Source: Rugalucina vietnamica (lineage: Eukaryota; Mollusca; Bivalvia; Lucinida; Lucinidae). From it: 64,000 nucleotides of DNA. The translations under genes were made by a program, and so were the position numbers. The notes beneath the pieces are model-generated. The model had not been told where the DNA came from. It saw only the letters and a list, made by a program, of their open reading frames with translations, and searched no databases. The stretch covers positions 27,227,456-27,291,455 of the forward strand of contig OZ024875.1 in the NCBI GenBank assembly GCA_964017185.1, in the 5' to 3' direction. How positions within the stretch are numbered: the stretch's first letter is position 1; every line of letters begins with the position of its first letter. Shown here piece by piece: positions 1 through 12,109 of the stretch.

Positions 1-283
1 TATTTACCTCCCTTTCATGAGATTTTTGTAAAGAAAATCCCTTTTCAACAAGCAAATTCAGAGAATTTATGTCCCAGCTTGGTTTTAAGCATGAGCTGAT
101 GCATTTTGATCATCCAAAATGAATTTAGATGATAAATAAGGTTGTAATAAGAGGTTTATATAATGTTTTGTCAGAAACCTTTACATCTCTGTGAATAGAA
201 ATGAAGTCTTAATGTTCGGCAAAAATCTACCCATTTTCCGTCAAAATGGCTGAAAAAAGCAACAAGAACTCCGCGGAGGTCGA
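1..283. other. Intergenic, nothing recognised
   Basis: AT-rich sequence without a supported gene or repeat. It ends where the terminal motif of the neighbouring tandem-core element begins at 284. Confidence 0.4.
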
Positions 284-1000
284 TATCGCACCTGCATCGG
301 GCAAAGTCAATAGACCGTGAAATATAGTTCAAGGGCACCGGGTAAAGGTGCGTGCTTGAAGGGCATGTCAAGGACAATTACTATGCAAGGTTTCAGACTC
401 GCAGCTATCTCTGATGTCGAGAAAACCAAACTTCGACGTAAAAATTTTCAAAGTCAGTGGACCGTGAAATATAGGTCAAGGGCACCGGGTCAAGGTGCGT
501 GCTTGAAGGGTATGTCAAGGACAATTACTATGCAAGGTTTCAGACTCGCAGCTATCTCTGATGGCGAGAAAACCAAACTTCGACGTAAAAATTTTCAAAG
601 TCAGTGGACCGTGAAATATAGGTCAAGGGCACTGGGTTAAGGTGCGTGCTTGAAGGGTATGTCAAGGACAATTACTATGCAAGGTTTCAGACTCGCAGCT
701 ATCTCTGATGGCGAGAAAACCAAACTTCGACGTAAATGTTGACAAAACTTCGACGTAAAAATTTTCAAAGTCAGTGGACCGTGAAATATAGGTCAAGGGC
801 ACCGGGTTAAGGTGCGTGCTTGAAGGGTATGTCAGGGACAATTACTATGCAAGGTTTCAGACTCGCAGCTATCTCTGATGTCGAGAAAACTAAACTTCGA
901 CGTAAATGTTGACGGACGAACGAACGAACGGACGAACGAACGTACGGACGGACGGAAATTTGAACTCCTATATCGCACCCTGCTATAAGCAGGTGCGATA
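284..1000 (+). mobile_element. Tandem-core, Helentron-like non-autonomous element 1
   Basis: The motif TATCGCACCTGC opens the element at 284 and its reverse complement GCAGGTGCGATA closes it at 989-1000. Between them lie four copies of a core repeat starting near 313, 460, 607 and 777. Two intervals are exactly 147 bp and the third is 170 bp, which includes an extra 23 bp. After the core comes a short tandem run of ACGG/ACGA units (912-955), then a 3' terminal hairpin at 971-1000 (TATCGCACC stem, TATAA loop). This plan of short inverted ends, a ~150-bp tandem core, a microsatellite and a 3' hairpin matches what is known for bivalve pearl-type elements and other Helentron-associated non-autonomous elements. 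The open frame running through the core is a by-product of the repeat. The exact family name is inference. Confidence 0.7.
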
Positions 1001-2362
1001 AAAAAGGGTTAGACCTATGTTTCTAAATGATTTTTACAAAATCTGTTTTATTTTCTTGAAGTATAATCATACAGTCTAAAAGGTAAAAACCTAAACTATT
1101 GCATTATGAACGAAAATCTTGGATATTTGCTCAAATAGTTGAGTAATGTGTTTGTAAACTTTGCCAATCCTTTATCATCCTAAGTTTTTACAACCTAGCA
1201 GTGACATATTTCCAATAAATGCCATACATATACCATAGTTACCTATCCAGTCTTTAGGCCATACCTTTTTGTTTACTGGTTTACAAACCCGCCGACTGTG
1301 TTTTTTGCAAAATCCAAATAAAAATAAAACACCTGAACTGTCATTTTATTTTTTATTTTTCCGCCGTTGCAAACAATTTATCCGCGAACGAAATAAAATC
1401 GGACCCATTTTGGATCGAAATGTTCCGAAACTGTTTCCGTTCATTTCTGTCCATTTGGTTTCTATATTTTGACTGGTTTTCAATGGCAGAAAATATCTGC
1501 AATAGATTGATGTAAAATACTGTGAACCAGACTAGGCTATCTAGTCAACCAATCAAAAACGATGTTAGCTGGTACCCAGCTATCACAAAAGTGATATTGA
1601 AAGAGTAGGTACAAGTCCAAAAAGTCAAAAGCATTGCCAATTCAATTGCATAGATTTTCAGTTTTCTTTTTTTCTGGATGCAAAGAGACTTTTTTCTATT
1701 AATCATGGAAAGCCTTTCCAACAATGGTTGATATTCATGCAAACAAGCATCTATCTTGGACATGACAACCACTCTTCTTTCTTGATTTAGCTTAAAATCA
1801 ATGAATTGAATGACAAGTTTAAGCTTTTCACAAAAAGACAATGGAAACCGCGACCAAAGGACCCATCTGGCAATGCCAAACAGTTTCATAGGTCTCGCTG
1901 AGTGTTACCTTCCCCATTAACTGAGACTCTCTATAGTGACTCAAAGGTAGGAGAAATGAGAGGGAGAAAAAACAAAAAAGAACATTATTTTAACCCATTC
2001 AACTTTAACCATAACCGTCTATGATTTATTTAAGGGGAAAACACATGCATGTTCATTGCTAATGCAGGGTTTTCCCTGGCTCACAAAGATGTGCATTTTG
2101 ACCCCTTTTTGCCTCAGATGACCCCTAAAACTGTCCACAGAGGGGACTGTGATGTGCCCCAAAATTCACAAATGTCTCTGTATCCAGACAATTTCTTGAC
2201 AATGAACAAATGTCCCTAAGAAGCTGCCAGTTGCAGGACACTGGTCCCCTTATTAAAAACTTAAAGGGAAAACCCTGCTAATGATACATAACATTCATCC
2301 TTGATTGATCTTGTGCAATGATTTTGAACATGAAAACATAATTTACAATGTGCTTGTACATG

Positions 2363-2395
<33 letters not shown>

Positions 2396-3435
2396 AAAAA
2401 GATTGGTGAGAACCTTTTTATTTTTTTTTATTTTTCAACTCTGCAATTTTGGAAGTTTTATTTTTATTTCGACCCAAACCCCCCCCCCCCCCCCCCCCCC
2501 GACTCAATTTTTTTGAAAAATTTCTCGTAAACCAGTAAATTAAAAAATGATGGCCTTACTAGGTCCAAGCTGAGAATAACAGAATGTGTCCAAACCACAT
2601 GCACTTTCTAAGTGAAAAACGAAAAAATTCCAAAAAGTGATAAAAATTAAACTGATGATTATATCCAAACCACATGCATATCTTCCATCCAGAAAAGAAA
2701 TGTTATTTCTCTGACGGTGTCAGCCACCCTCTGTTTTGACCACGCCATTGAGTGTTAAGGTCATCCGAGATCATCCTGAATGTTGTTGTTGTCATGGGAT
2801 TTTCCGCTGCGCGCACCTCCCAAGTTATGGCTTTTCCAAAAATAGAAGGGAAAATACATGCAGATTATAAGATCGAAAAACAAGGTTTCTTTCACAAGAA
2901 ATGAAGTTCAGAGCTAATCAAAATTTCGTCGACAATAAGAACTCACTTTGACACCTCGGGCTCCAAAATTCGTTTCTGTTATTATAATAAAATGTTTATT
3001 TTTGACTTCATTGAAACACATGTTGACAGTCGAGCAAAACATGAAGAAAGCAGGTTAGACTCTGACCGACAACTTCTATAGCATGTACGCAAAGGGCCAT
3101 GACGCACAAATAATTAGCAGATTGCTAGGGGTGATTAATTGGCCACATGCTTTTAATCGACAACATAGCAACTCCATTGAAAATGGCCACTCTAGGCACC
3201 TTTTTCATAGAGTCAAACAAATGCAACAATTGCAACAGTCAGGAGATTTTATAGATTTTCAAGGTAAGACTACAAAAAGGATAATATATTTTTTGACAAA
3301 ACGGCTAAATAGCATGGCGATTTGCAACGGATGATTTATTATGCTTATTTTTCCAAACACTTGCAAGACCGATCCCCCCAATTGGTTTGTTTGCAAGACT
3401 ACCCTTGAGCCAGACCGCTCCATTATGAATCCATT
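1001..3435. other. Intergenic with homopolymer runs
   Basis: No gene is supported. A 28-A run lies at 2367-2394 and a C run at 2479-2500. A 114-codon minus-strand open frame (1545-1889) has no recognisable motif or splice context and is treated as unassigned. Confidence 0.35.
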
Positions 3436-3956
3436 TAGACGGAATATTTCCATCGGTATTTTGTTAGACCTCTCCATACCGATGGAAATGACTTCTATTG
3501 GGCCCTTAGTCGAAAATGAAAAATCATCGAAGACTCCAAACAATTATGTTATATCTTTTCTGACTCAGAGGACTTAATTTATATATATTCCAGATGTAAA
3601 ATGACGCAGATTCATAAAATACTTCGTGTTTTCTGTTGAAAATATCACATACGTCTATAAATAGATAAGGGGAGACTACTGTAGAATACAAGACAAAAAG
3701 TGGAAAATCGATTGCTTTTTGCAAATTTATTGAAATTCTGCAGGCTAAACAGATGTTTACTGAAAGATTTATGCATTTTCTAACAAAACATAACAAAAAT
3801 TCTAACAATTATCACCAAATAAAGCAGCTATAAGCTAGCTTCTTACGAAATCCATAATCTGTTCGACCATAGTTTAAAGGCAACCTATGCTAAGCTGTCA
3901 TGGGAGAGGAGCGAGGTCACGAAGTGTATCGGAGTGCAGGTTAGCCAGCTGATCTA
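3436..3956 (+). repeat. Dispersed repeat G, copy 1 (interrupted)
   Basis: The 3436-3477 part (TAGACGGAATATTTCCATCG onward) and the 3902-3956 part (GAGGAGCGAGGTCACGAAG to CAGCTGATCTAG) are continuous in the copy at 58599-58710. Here they are separated by about 420 bp, so something was inserted between them. A shorter copy lies at 56694-56774, and a degenerate antisense copy near 59095-59160. The start contains a short palindrome (GACGGAATA...TATTCCGTC in copy 3). Class unknown: SINE fragment or MITE. Confidence 0.55.
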
Positions 3957-4097
3957 GAATCCATTATGCGGCATGATATCATTCGAACTGACTCGAACAC
4001 ATCACCCTTCGTCCCTTGTATTTTTGGTGCTCAAAAACAGCAATAATAGTCTGCGATTGTGCCATATGTAATTTAACTCGGTTTGGGACTATTTGGA

Positions 4098-4125
4098 TAG
4101 TCTGACTGGTCAGCCGTCAAAATGA
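4098..4125 (+). repeat. Inverted repeat partner of 8560-8590
   Basis: AGTCTGACTGGTCAGCCGTC followed by AAAAT is repeated in inverse orientation at 8560-8590 with two mismatches. The pair encloses about 4.5 kb, including the elements at 4545-6077 and 6146-8545. It may mark the ends of a larger mobile element, or be two facing copies of a small repeat. Confidence 0.4.
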
Positions 4126-4544
4126 AGTATCATACCCTGGTAACCCAGTGGTTCATTTTGCCGTCTGACTCCAGCACATTATCAAAAAGCCAAGCTGTTA
4201 GCCACTTTTGGGTGAAAGCCACTATTTACAGAATAACAAGTTTTAATGCAAAACAAATGGTGTTAAACACTGTAAAACAAAATAATAAACAAACCTCCAT
4301 TTGAAAATTCATATAATAACGCTATCCAAGTTTTGTTTATTTTGATGATTTCTTAAAAGAATCCATTCATCATGACTGACCTGTTTTTCTTCAAAAAGTC
4401 ACCTTGAGAGGGGAGACAATTCTAATTGCGAGCTTCTGATTGGCTCTCAGAGAGTGCATGACCTCAACACCCAGCCATCAACCAATCAGATTAGGAATTC
4501 CCATAAAATCAATGTCTAACTAGAAATGCGTGTTTGTAAAACAC

Positions 4545-6077
4545 TATGCCCCCAACTGTATGCTTGTCCCTAAAATGGCAGTTTGTATGATTCATTCATT
4601 TCATTCGAATGCAGTCAAATTTAATTTCCTGAAGAAGCTGTTCGGTTGCGTCTGTTTTGACCTCGATCCAGAAACACAATGTAAGCTTTTTTTGCAGGCG
4701 AGTTAGAAATGAAGTAAAAAATTAAAAATGGAGTAATTTTGTCAAAATTTGACAGAGAGTCCTCAAATGTTAACCAGGTGATCTTCTTCTCAGCCCCAAC
4801 CAGCATAACAAATATGAAGGCTCTAGCTAGCTAGCTAGCTCAAATATATTTTGAGATATCTTGCACACAAGATTTTCAAAATTTGTTTTCAAAGGGACAT
4901 TATTCCAACAAGGGGCATAACACGTACATGAAAAAAATACAGGCCAACTATTTTTTCTATTAGGAATCTGTATATGTAATTTCAAAACCCTATCATTCAC
5001 CGTTCAAAAGTTTCAAATTTCACCGAAAAAGGAAAAAATCAATGAAAATTTCAAAATTCTGTGTTTTTGTAAAAATTTGATGGAAAATTCTCAAAAGTTA
5101 ATCAGGTCATCTACTTCTCAGCCCCAACAAGTGTACCAAATATGAAGGCTCTAGCTTCAATACTTTTTGAGATATCTTGCACACAAGATTTTCAAATTTT
5201 GTTTTCAAAGGGACATAACTCAAAAAAGGGGCATAACTTGGCCATACAAAAAAATACGGGTTAACTATTTTATCATGAGGAATGTGTATATGAAATTTCA
5301 AAACCCTAGCATTCACCGTTCAAAAGTTTCCAATTTCACCGAAAAGTGGAAAAATCAATCAAAATTTCAAAATTCCGTATTTTTGTAAAAATTTGACGGA
5401 AAGTTCTCAAAAGTTAATCAGGTCATCTACTACTCAGCCCCAACAAGTGTACCAAATATGAAGGCTCTAGCTTCAATACTTTTTGAGATATCTTGCACAC
5501 AAGATTTTCAAATTTTGTTTTCAAAGGGACATAACTCAAAAAAGGGGCATAACTTTGCCATACAAAAAAATACGGGTCAACTATTTTATCATGAGGAATG
5601 TGTATATGAAATTTCAAAACCCTAGCATTCACCGTTCAAAAGTTTCAAATTTCACCGAAAAGCGGAAAAATCAATCAAAATTTCAAAATTCCGTATTTTT
5701 GTAAAAATTTGACGGAAAGTTCTCAAAAGTTAATCAGGTCATCTACTCCTCAGCCCCAACAAGTGTACCAAATATGAAGGCTCTAGCTAAAATACTTTTT
5801 GAGATATCTTGCACACAAGATTTTCAAATTTTGTTTTCAAAGGGACATAACTCAGAAAAGGGGTGTAACTTGGACATGAAAAAAAAATACGGGTCAACTA
5901 TTTTTTCATGAGGAATGTGCATATGAAATTTCAAAACCCTAGCATTCACCATTCAAAAGTTAACACACACACAGACAGACAGACAGACAGACAGACACAC
6001 AGACAGACAAGCCGAAAGCAATATGCCCTTCCAACTTTTTCAAAGTTGGGGCCAACTTTTTCAAAGTTGGGGGCATA
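4545..6077 (+). mobile_element. Tandem-core, Helentron-like non-autonomous element 2
   Basis: TATGCCCCCAAC at 4545-4556 is answered by GTTGGGGGCATA at 6066-6077. The core is about four units of 316-317 bp. For example, the phrase ATGAGGAATGTGTATATG recurs near 5275, 5591 and 5908, with a diverged first unit near 4960. The core is followed by an (ACAG)n/(ACAC)n microsatellite (5964-6008) and two adjacent short hairpins, CCAACTTT-TTC-AAAGTTGG, just before the 3' end. The layout is the same as at 284-1000 although the sequence is unrelated, so this is a second family with the same plan. Paired 69-codon and 73-codon frames 316 bp apart are repeat artefacts. Confidence 0.7.
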
Positions 6078-6145
6078 AAAACAGCATGCAGAGATATTAA
6101 TAGAACTTGGGAAATTTTGATAGTGCTGGAGCCAGACGTCAAAAT

Positions 6146-8545
6146 GATATCCTTGAACCCCCATAAGTCGATACCATAAGAAGTTATTTCTTATAAAAAT
6201 GAAAACCAAATGATAAAAAAACCCAAACCACACTCACTAAAGTAGATCAACTCCTAGGCAATTATTGTTCACCAATAAACTTGAAATAATCCCTTAAGAT
6301 ACCTCAATGCCAGCTTTTTTCTGGATGACCCCAAATTCAAAATGGCGACTTGCTAGACCCCTAAAGTCGGTACCTCAGGAGGTCACCCATCCTATAGAAG
6401 CCAAGGAAAATATTTTTAGTTTAAAATGTTTAGGTGAAACTTAAGAAGCACCATATCACAATAAAACAAATAAAAACTGCTTCAAGAATGAATGAGGGCA
6501 ATTATTCATGCAAAAGTAGCATGCCTTTGTTAAATTTGCCTAAAATTGTGTCTGTTCCTCTTCTATGAGCACAGTTAAAAAGAATAGCTGCAAGTGGCGT
6601 AATATCAAGCTATAAACACTAAGTAACTTCTCTCAATTATCACAACAGTGCCATTTATTTGGTTGGATTTAGCATTCTATTTTGGGATGGATAGAAATGA
6701 GTGGAAATTGACTTTTCTAGATCCAAAATTCTCCCCCATACCAGGGAAGTGTAATATACAAGGAATAAGCTCAGAGCGACTTCAAAAGCCCCATCATTGT
6801 AACCGCCAGTTTATCACCTACTTGACATAAATTGATAAGTACTTGCGATAATTGCGCAATATTGCATTGTTTTCCGTCATCCAGTATCGAAAATCTCTTA
6901 TCTGGCCGAAACAGCAACCTGTCGCGCTTTTATTTGCATCATTTATATATTCATTTTAATAAATAAATATGAATTTACGATATATAAAACATGTTTGACT
7001 GGCAATAGCTCGCCCAGTATGGTTTCATTTGTATTGATCAAGGCAGATCCGAAAGCATTCCTTGAAGATTACCCATGAAAATACACGATTTTAGGTCATT
7101 CTTGCACTTAAAAAGGTACATGTTTAGAGTTTTTGTCAATGTCATATGAATGGAATGTGCATGCTAACTACAAGTATTCCGAGTCTGGGAGGCCTATTCA
7201 GGAACAGTATGGCTAGGAAAACTGGCCGTTATGACATGACTATAACCGTTGATGTGGCACGTTTAAACTGTAAAACAACATAAGTATATGAAAAGCAAAT
7301 ATCCTACGAAACAATTTAGATTAACATGTTAACAGAACATACCAAATACCTTATCGAAGACGCTTATTGACTGCAAACTTAGTTTTGTAGTGAAGATTTT
7401 CATGAGAAAAATGTATTAAGCACATGTCTCATAGTGGAGGTTTAAGACAAAAAGTTTATACTGCCCATGCAAACTATACTTTATGTTACATGTACATTTT
7501 AGCATTTTTCTCGCTTCAGAAGCAACCAAATGGGCTTGCTGTTATAAAAAAAAACCCCGATCGTTAAAGCGCCTTCACACCATGGCAAATGGTTTTATCG
7601 TTGATGAACTCTCAAATTGAATTAAAATTTTTAGCATGTGCGCATCTGTGCGCACTGAAGGCACTATCACTGTTGTTGACGTAACATATTCTTCTTAAAT
7701 ACAAGCCTACTTTCATATTCCGGACTTAACCGGAAAGCCTCTAAAACTTGATATTAAATTGAGTTAAATTTTCATTTGCGCACATGAACAAATACTTTGA
7801 AACGCTGTTGCGTCACTATCTGTCGGCCGATTTCGGCGATAAAAAGTCTGCGTGACGCAGATTTACACCCCGCTTTTCAATATGATCATGTGCATTCTTA
7901 ATAAATTGTCCACTTCAACAAAATTAAGAAAATTAACAAGTGCCTTACTCGTTAAATTAGTGGATACGCGATAAGATTCTATCTTTTGTCCAGGTAGCGC
8001 GGTTACGATGATGGGGTTCAAGGTTATCAAATTGATTAACACCTCTCTACGCAGTCCCCGTTGAGTTTCTACGTGGCCTAATTGGCGCTAATTGATCCAA
8101 TTAGTCTGTACTTATTCCTCCTCTCTTACACTTCCCTGCCCATACCAATAAGCAGCACAACACCGATAAACACATATTTTTCGTCAAATACCTAATTTGT
8201 TTCACATGTTATGCGAGACTGCCATGGCTGAAATGTAAACAACAGCAGACGTACAGAGATCAAAATCTTTGTGTTGTTTAGCTCTGAAAAATTAAATGCT
8301 TAGTCTGGGACAAAAAAGGTAATAGTACAAATACTGAAAATAGGCATGGGAATAAGTTTTTGATATGGAACTTACCTATGTGAGGCAGATTTTCTTTCAT
8401 TTAAAGTTGTGAGTGAAAATACTTTGACAGTAAAAAAATTCCCAAAGTCACATGACGAAAGGTGATGTTCCAACGTGACAAGGAACAAAACAAATATGGT
8501 ATCGACTTTAGGGGTGTATCGACTTTAAGGGGTTGAACGCTAAAT
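6146..8545. mobile_element. 2.4 kb terminal-repeat element with subterminal CCTAAAGTCG motifs
   Basis: The left end reads TTGAACCCCCATAAGTCGAT near 6150, with CCCCTAAAGTCGGTACC at 6355-6371. The right end (8500-8545), read inverted, gives TTCAACCCCTTAAAGTCGAT and again CCCCTAAAGTCGATACC. So both ends carry two copies of one ~17-bp motif facing inward. No transposase-length frame lies between. It is probably a non-autonomous or decayed DNA transposon. Boundaries are approximate. Confidence 0.5.
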
Positions 8546-8590
8546 CAGTTATCAAAAATTAATTTTGACGGCTGACCCGCCAGACTATGC

Positions 8591-9897
8591 TACTATTTGG
8601 ACAACTAGGCAAACTTAACAATTGTCTGAATTGATACGAAACCTGGAAAATGACTCTCAGCGCGTTTTTGAAAGTTTTGCTAGTTGGACAGCACTTTTTG
8701 CAGTTCTGCAGCCATGTTTTTGACATTTCCCGCCAAACAATGAAACAGGGAACCAATCTCCACAAAGTTTCCGGGACGGTTCGATCTATAATGTCATTCC
8801 GTTCCTAAACGCTTAGGTTGGGGTGAACTCACGATAACACTTTTGAGGTTATGGAAGGGGGCTGTTGGGCCTGTTAGTCACGAATCGTTAAAATATATTC
8901 ACTGTCATTAAAATTTTGGCTTATTCGATAAAAAAGATCCTTATTCATAAGCAAAGCCAGTGCTTTTTTTTTTTCCTTGCTCCAAGCCTCAGGCATGGAC
9001 CCATCAGCTCAGACCACCAGGGCTGGTTATACGATATTGAATTATTGTAGAAGGCAACTTTATATGTTTACTGAGACTGAGTACATCCTGGTGAAATATA
9101 AAAATGCTTTGTTATTCAGAAAACTAGTTGTTAATATTCTAGTTGTATGGATTTGTGTGTGTTTTTTTCCCAAGTGTCGAGCAAGCGAGTAATATATGAA
9201 TTTGCCAGACAGAAACGGTGAGGGGTCAGGAAGTATTCTCAATATCCTAGGCTAAGTCGGCCTACTGAATTCACTGTAGGCCTACATTTCCTAAAATACT
9301 GAACAAGCAAGGAAAAAATGTACCTTACCCTAAGAAAAGGTCAGTAAAACATTATCTATGCCTTTAGTTCTTGCATTGACAGTGCTTTTACACCTAAGCC
9401 CGTACGTCGTTTACATTTTTGTGATCTACATGTATTTTTGTGACTCTTTCGGTCACTGTAGTCTCCAGAGAAGTCACCACCATGGTGCTCTATACCTTCG
9501 GAAACTTCTATCGCATACACGTTTGTTTTGACATGTTCTTGAAAACTAGATATATGCGATTGAAAAATAATTTTGCAAATCATTAAATAGAAGAATGTTT
9601 TATGTAGTGCAAGTCCCGCCTTCTCAAGAGTCCAATGGTCTTGTGCGGTTTTGTGTGCGATCAATAGTCGGCCCATAACATTCAAGTTTATAGCCTTATG
9701 TTACAAATAAGCTTCATGCCCAAAGCTAAGTCGCTACAGGATTTTCAAGAATTGGTCAAATGTTCAAGACTTTCTGAAGAAACGATATGCAATACGAAAT
9801 TTCTGCACGTGAAATAAAATTTTACCCTTGTTACAGAGTGGATATCTCCATTACAAATGAGCACAGCTAGTGAATGCTACGCTCTCTAGCTCTCTAG
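8591..9897. other. Intergenic, nothing recognised
   Basis: No supported gene or repeat family. Several 60-109 codon frames are present but lack motifs or splice context. Confidence 0.35.
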
Positions 9898-9923
9898 CTC
9901 TCTCTCTCTCTCTCTCTCTCTCT
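9898..9923 (+). repeat. (CT)n microsatellite
   Basis: Perfect CT dinucleotide run that lies just upstream of the promoter-like segment at 9930-10049. Confidence 0.9.
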
Positions 9924-9929
9924 CCACCG

Positions 9930-10049
9930 TGTCCAATCGGAACGCCGGAAGAACGGATCGAAACGCCGGATCTGCGTAGTTTTCAACTCCGGATTGCGGT
10001 AGTTTTCGTTGATTCGCCGCCATTTTTTGGAGGGGACTATTTGGAACAG
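9930..10049 (+). promoter_or_regulatory. Candidate promoter and non-coding first exon of the Stum-like gene
   Basis: This GC-richer patch contains GCCGCCATTTTTTGG, which fits the core of a YY1-type promoter element common near metazoan start sites. It ends with GGAACAG followed by GTAACA, a usable splice donor at 10050. The first coding exon of the Stum-like gene at 14752 is preceded by a plausible acceptor (CTAAC...CTACTACCAG ending at 14748), so an untranslated exon must lie upstream. This is the best candidate seen, but the link is inference. Confidence 0.25.
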
Positions 10050-10933
10050 GTAACAAAAACGTTTATTATAAATATTAAAAGTAAGCACTAGGTTATTCGG
10101 ATCTACATTACATGCCTCTAACCGCCGATTGTTATGCTGAGGCATAAGCTCCGCTAGGATCTGCAAATATCCGAGGAGACTTTTGTTTCGCATGTTCGGC
10201 CATACGCTAAAATAGTTTTCGCCCCAAAAATTTCGTACTGTTGTCATTTTCTTCAAAGTCTTGACAAATGCATTTGTACATGAGACTATATACTTTAGCT
10301 CACAAGCTACACTTCTGAATTTTCTTCAACTAGAAGCATGAAATTGATTGTTTACACAGATTAGTGATAAGATCACTGTGGCCTGTTAATGGCCTCATAA
10401 AACTGCCCATTGCTCCAAGAGGATTCTTAGCAGGTGGCGATTTCTACTGTCTGAAAAATTTATTGCCGGTCAAACAAAATGGTACTTGATGTCATACTTT
10501 TTCTAATGGTTAATACCAGCCTGCACATATGTTAGCAATGAAATGTGTTTACATATATACATATGTTTACATAAGAAGCCGATTGCTCGTGGATTTTTGC
10601 CCTTAGAAACAAAGGTTTCAATAACATACTACAAAATTAAAGTAACGCCGGACGAAACTTTGTGAAGCGAATAAGTGTGGGGTGTATAGCGCAGTAAACT
10701 ACCCAGCATGCTTTTCCACAGACTAGGTTTACTGTGACTTGGTACGACTGCACCTTACACAAGAGATGGGGAAAGAAATGTTCATTGTTCTAAACTGGAG
10801 GCTTGGGTCTTGCAATAATAAAACAGTACATTTTCAGTAGAATAAACATGACAAAACACCAACTCACTTCACTTGGTTGTGTAGAACAATGTCACAAAGG
10901 AAATGAGTTGATTCGATTAAAAGCTCCTTGTGA
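10050..10933. other. Non-coding stretch, nothing recognised
   Basis: If the candidate first exon is right, this is the start of a 5' UTR intron. No repeat family was recognised apart from short AT-rich runs. Confidence 0.3.
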
Positions 10934-12109
10934 ATGATGCCACCGGAGAAATCTAGAAAATCTAGATTAACACTGAAGACAAAAACCCGAGGTTTTGGTG
11001 GTGTTGGTGCGGGGGGGGGGGGGGGACATCTCCAAGCTCCCCATCCTGGTCATAAGACGACATGAACAAAGACAGAGGCTACACCGAGCGTAGTCCTGAA
11101 AGAACCCTACACGGCACATTGATACATGACTTTGGAAAAACGAAAACATGTATATAGAAGCATTAAGATTCTCTTTGAACATAAGATATTCCTAATACTC
11201 CTAATACGTCACACATACTCCACAGCAGCGAAACGTACGTAGCACATACGTAGCACATACGCCATTGATACGCGTGATACGCCACACATACGTAGCAAAT
11301 ACGAAAGGTACGCTGTACATACGTCACGGTTACGTGGCATGTTAACCGCGACGTACGTGTGGCGTATGAGGAGTATGAGCTACGTAACTACGGCGTACCT
11401 GCTACGTTGCTTTCGTATGTACCACGTATGTGTGACGTATGTACGGCGTATCGGGCCTGCCACGTACTTGCTACGAATTTTTAAGTGCACACACGAAAAA
11501 CGAAGCACCTCGGCGTATGAGGAGTATGAGCTACGTATCGAGGAGTATGAGCTACGTATGCTCACGTATGTACGACGTACGCGTGACGTACCTTTCGTAT
11601 CTTGATACGCCGTAGATACGTGAGTCGATACGCGATAGTGTGACAGCGGTTTTAACATGCCACGTAACCGTGACGTATGTACGGCGTACCTTTCGTATCT
11701 GCTACGTGGTCATAACTTTCGTAATTTTCAAGCTACAGGCTTTCAAAATATAGGCAAACTGAATGCTATTTCATACGTGATCCTTGCATGAACAAAGTGA
11801 ACACAACCGTTTGTTCTCATATGTATTAAATAGCAATTGGTACAGAACAGATACGCCGCAGATAAGAATGGAACGTAGTACATACGCCGTAGATACGTCA
11901 CGCGTACACTTCATACGCCATACATAAGTCACACGTACGTAGCACATCCCGGGTAGCACATACGCCTTGATACGCCGTATATACGAAAGTGAAATTCCAT
12001 ACGAATACAGATACGTCACGGATACGCCACGGGAACGTAGCAGGAACGTCACAAGTACGTGGGACATACGTCGCTCGAGCAAAATACGGCTCAGACTTCG
12101 GCGTATCGA
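10934..12109. mobile_element. X-type ACGT-array element, copy 1 (two halves tail to tail)
   Basis: 10934-11651 matches 21994-22790 in the same orientation, beginning GATGCCACCGGAGAAATC and ending GTGTGACAGCGGT. From 11652 to 12109 the sequence matches the left half of the copy at 16715, but inverted, and this continues at 14162-14222. Much of it is a chain of units near 11 bp, of form GTATGTNNNAC (for example GTATGTACCAC, GTATGTGTGAC, GTATGTACGGC). A G run lies at 11011-11026. The open frames seen in both strands here are produced by the repeat. Compared with copy 2, the halves are rearranged, either by inversion or because two elements abut. Confidence 0.6.

Noticed and set aside
317-640. 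107-codon frame with repeated peptide
   Set aside because: It is the 147-bp tandem core of a mobile element. 147 is divisible by three, so the frame stays open by construction.
1545-1889. 114-codon minus-strand open frame
   Set aside because: No motif recognised, no splice context, no neighbour that would need it. Kept as unassigned, not called a gene.
9894-10256. 120-codon minus-strand frame
   Set aside because: Its end is the (CT)n run read as Arg-Glu, and its body overlaps the promoter-like patch; no motif.
11339-12082. Tyr/Arg/Val-rich frames on both strands
   Set aside because: Direct products of the ~11-bp ACGT units; frames on both strands look alike.
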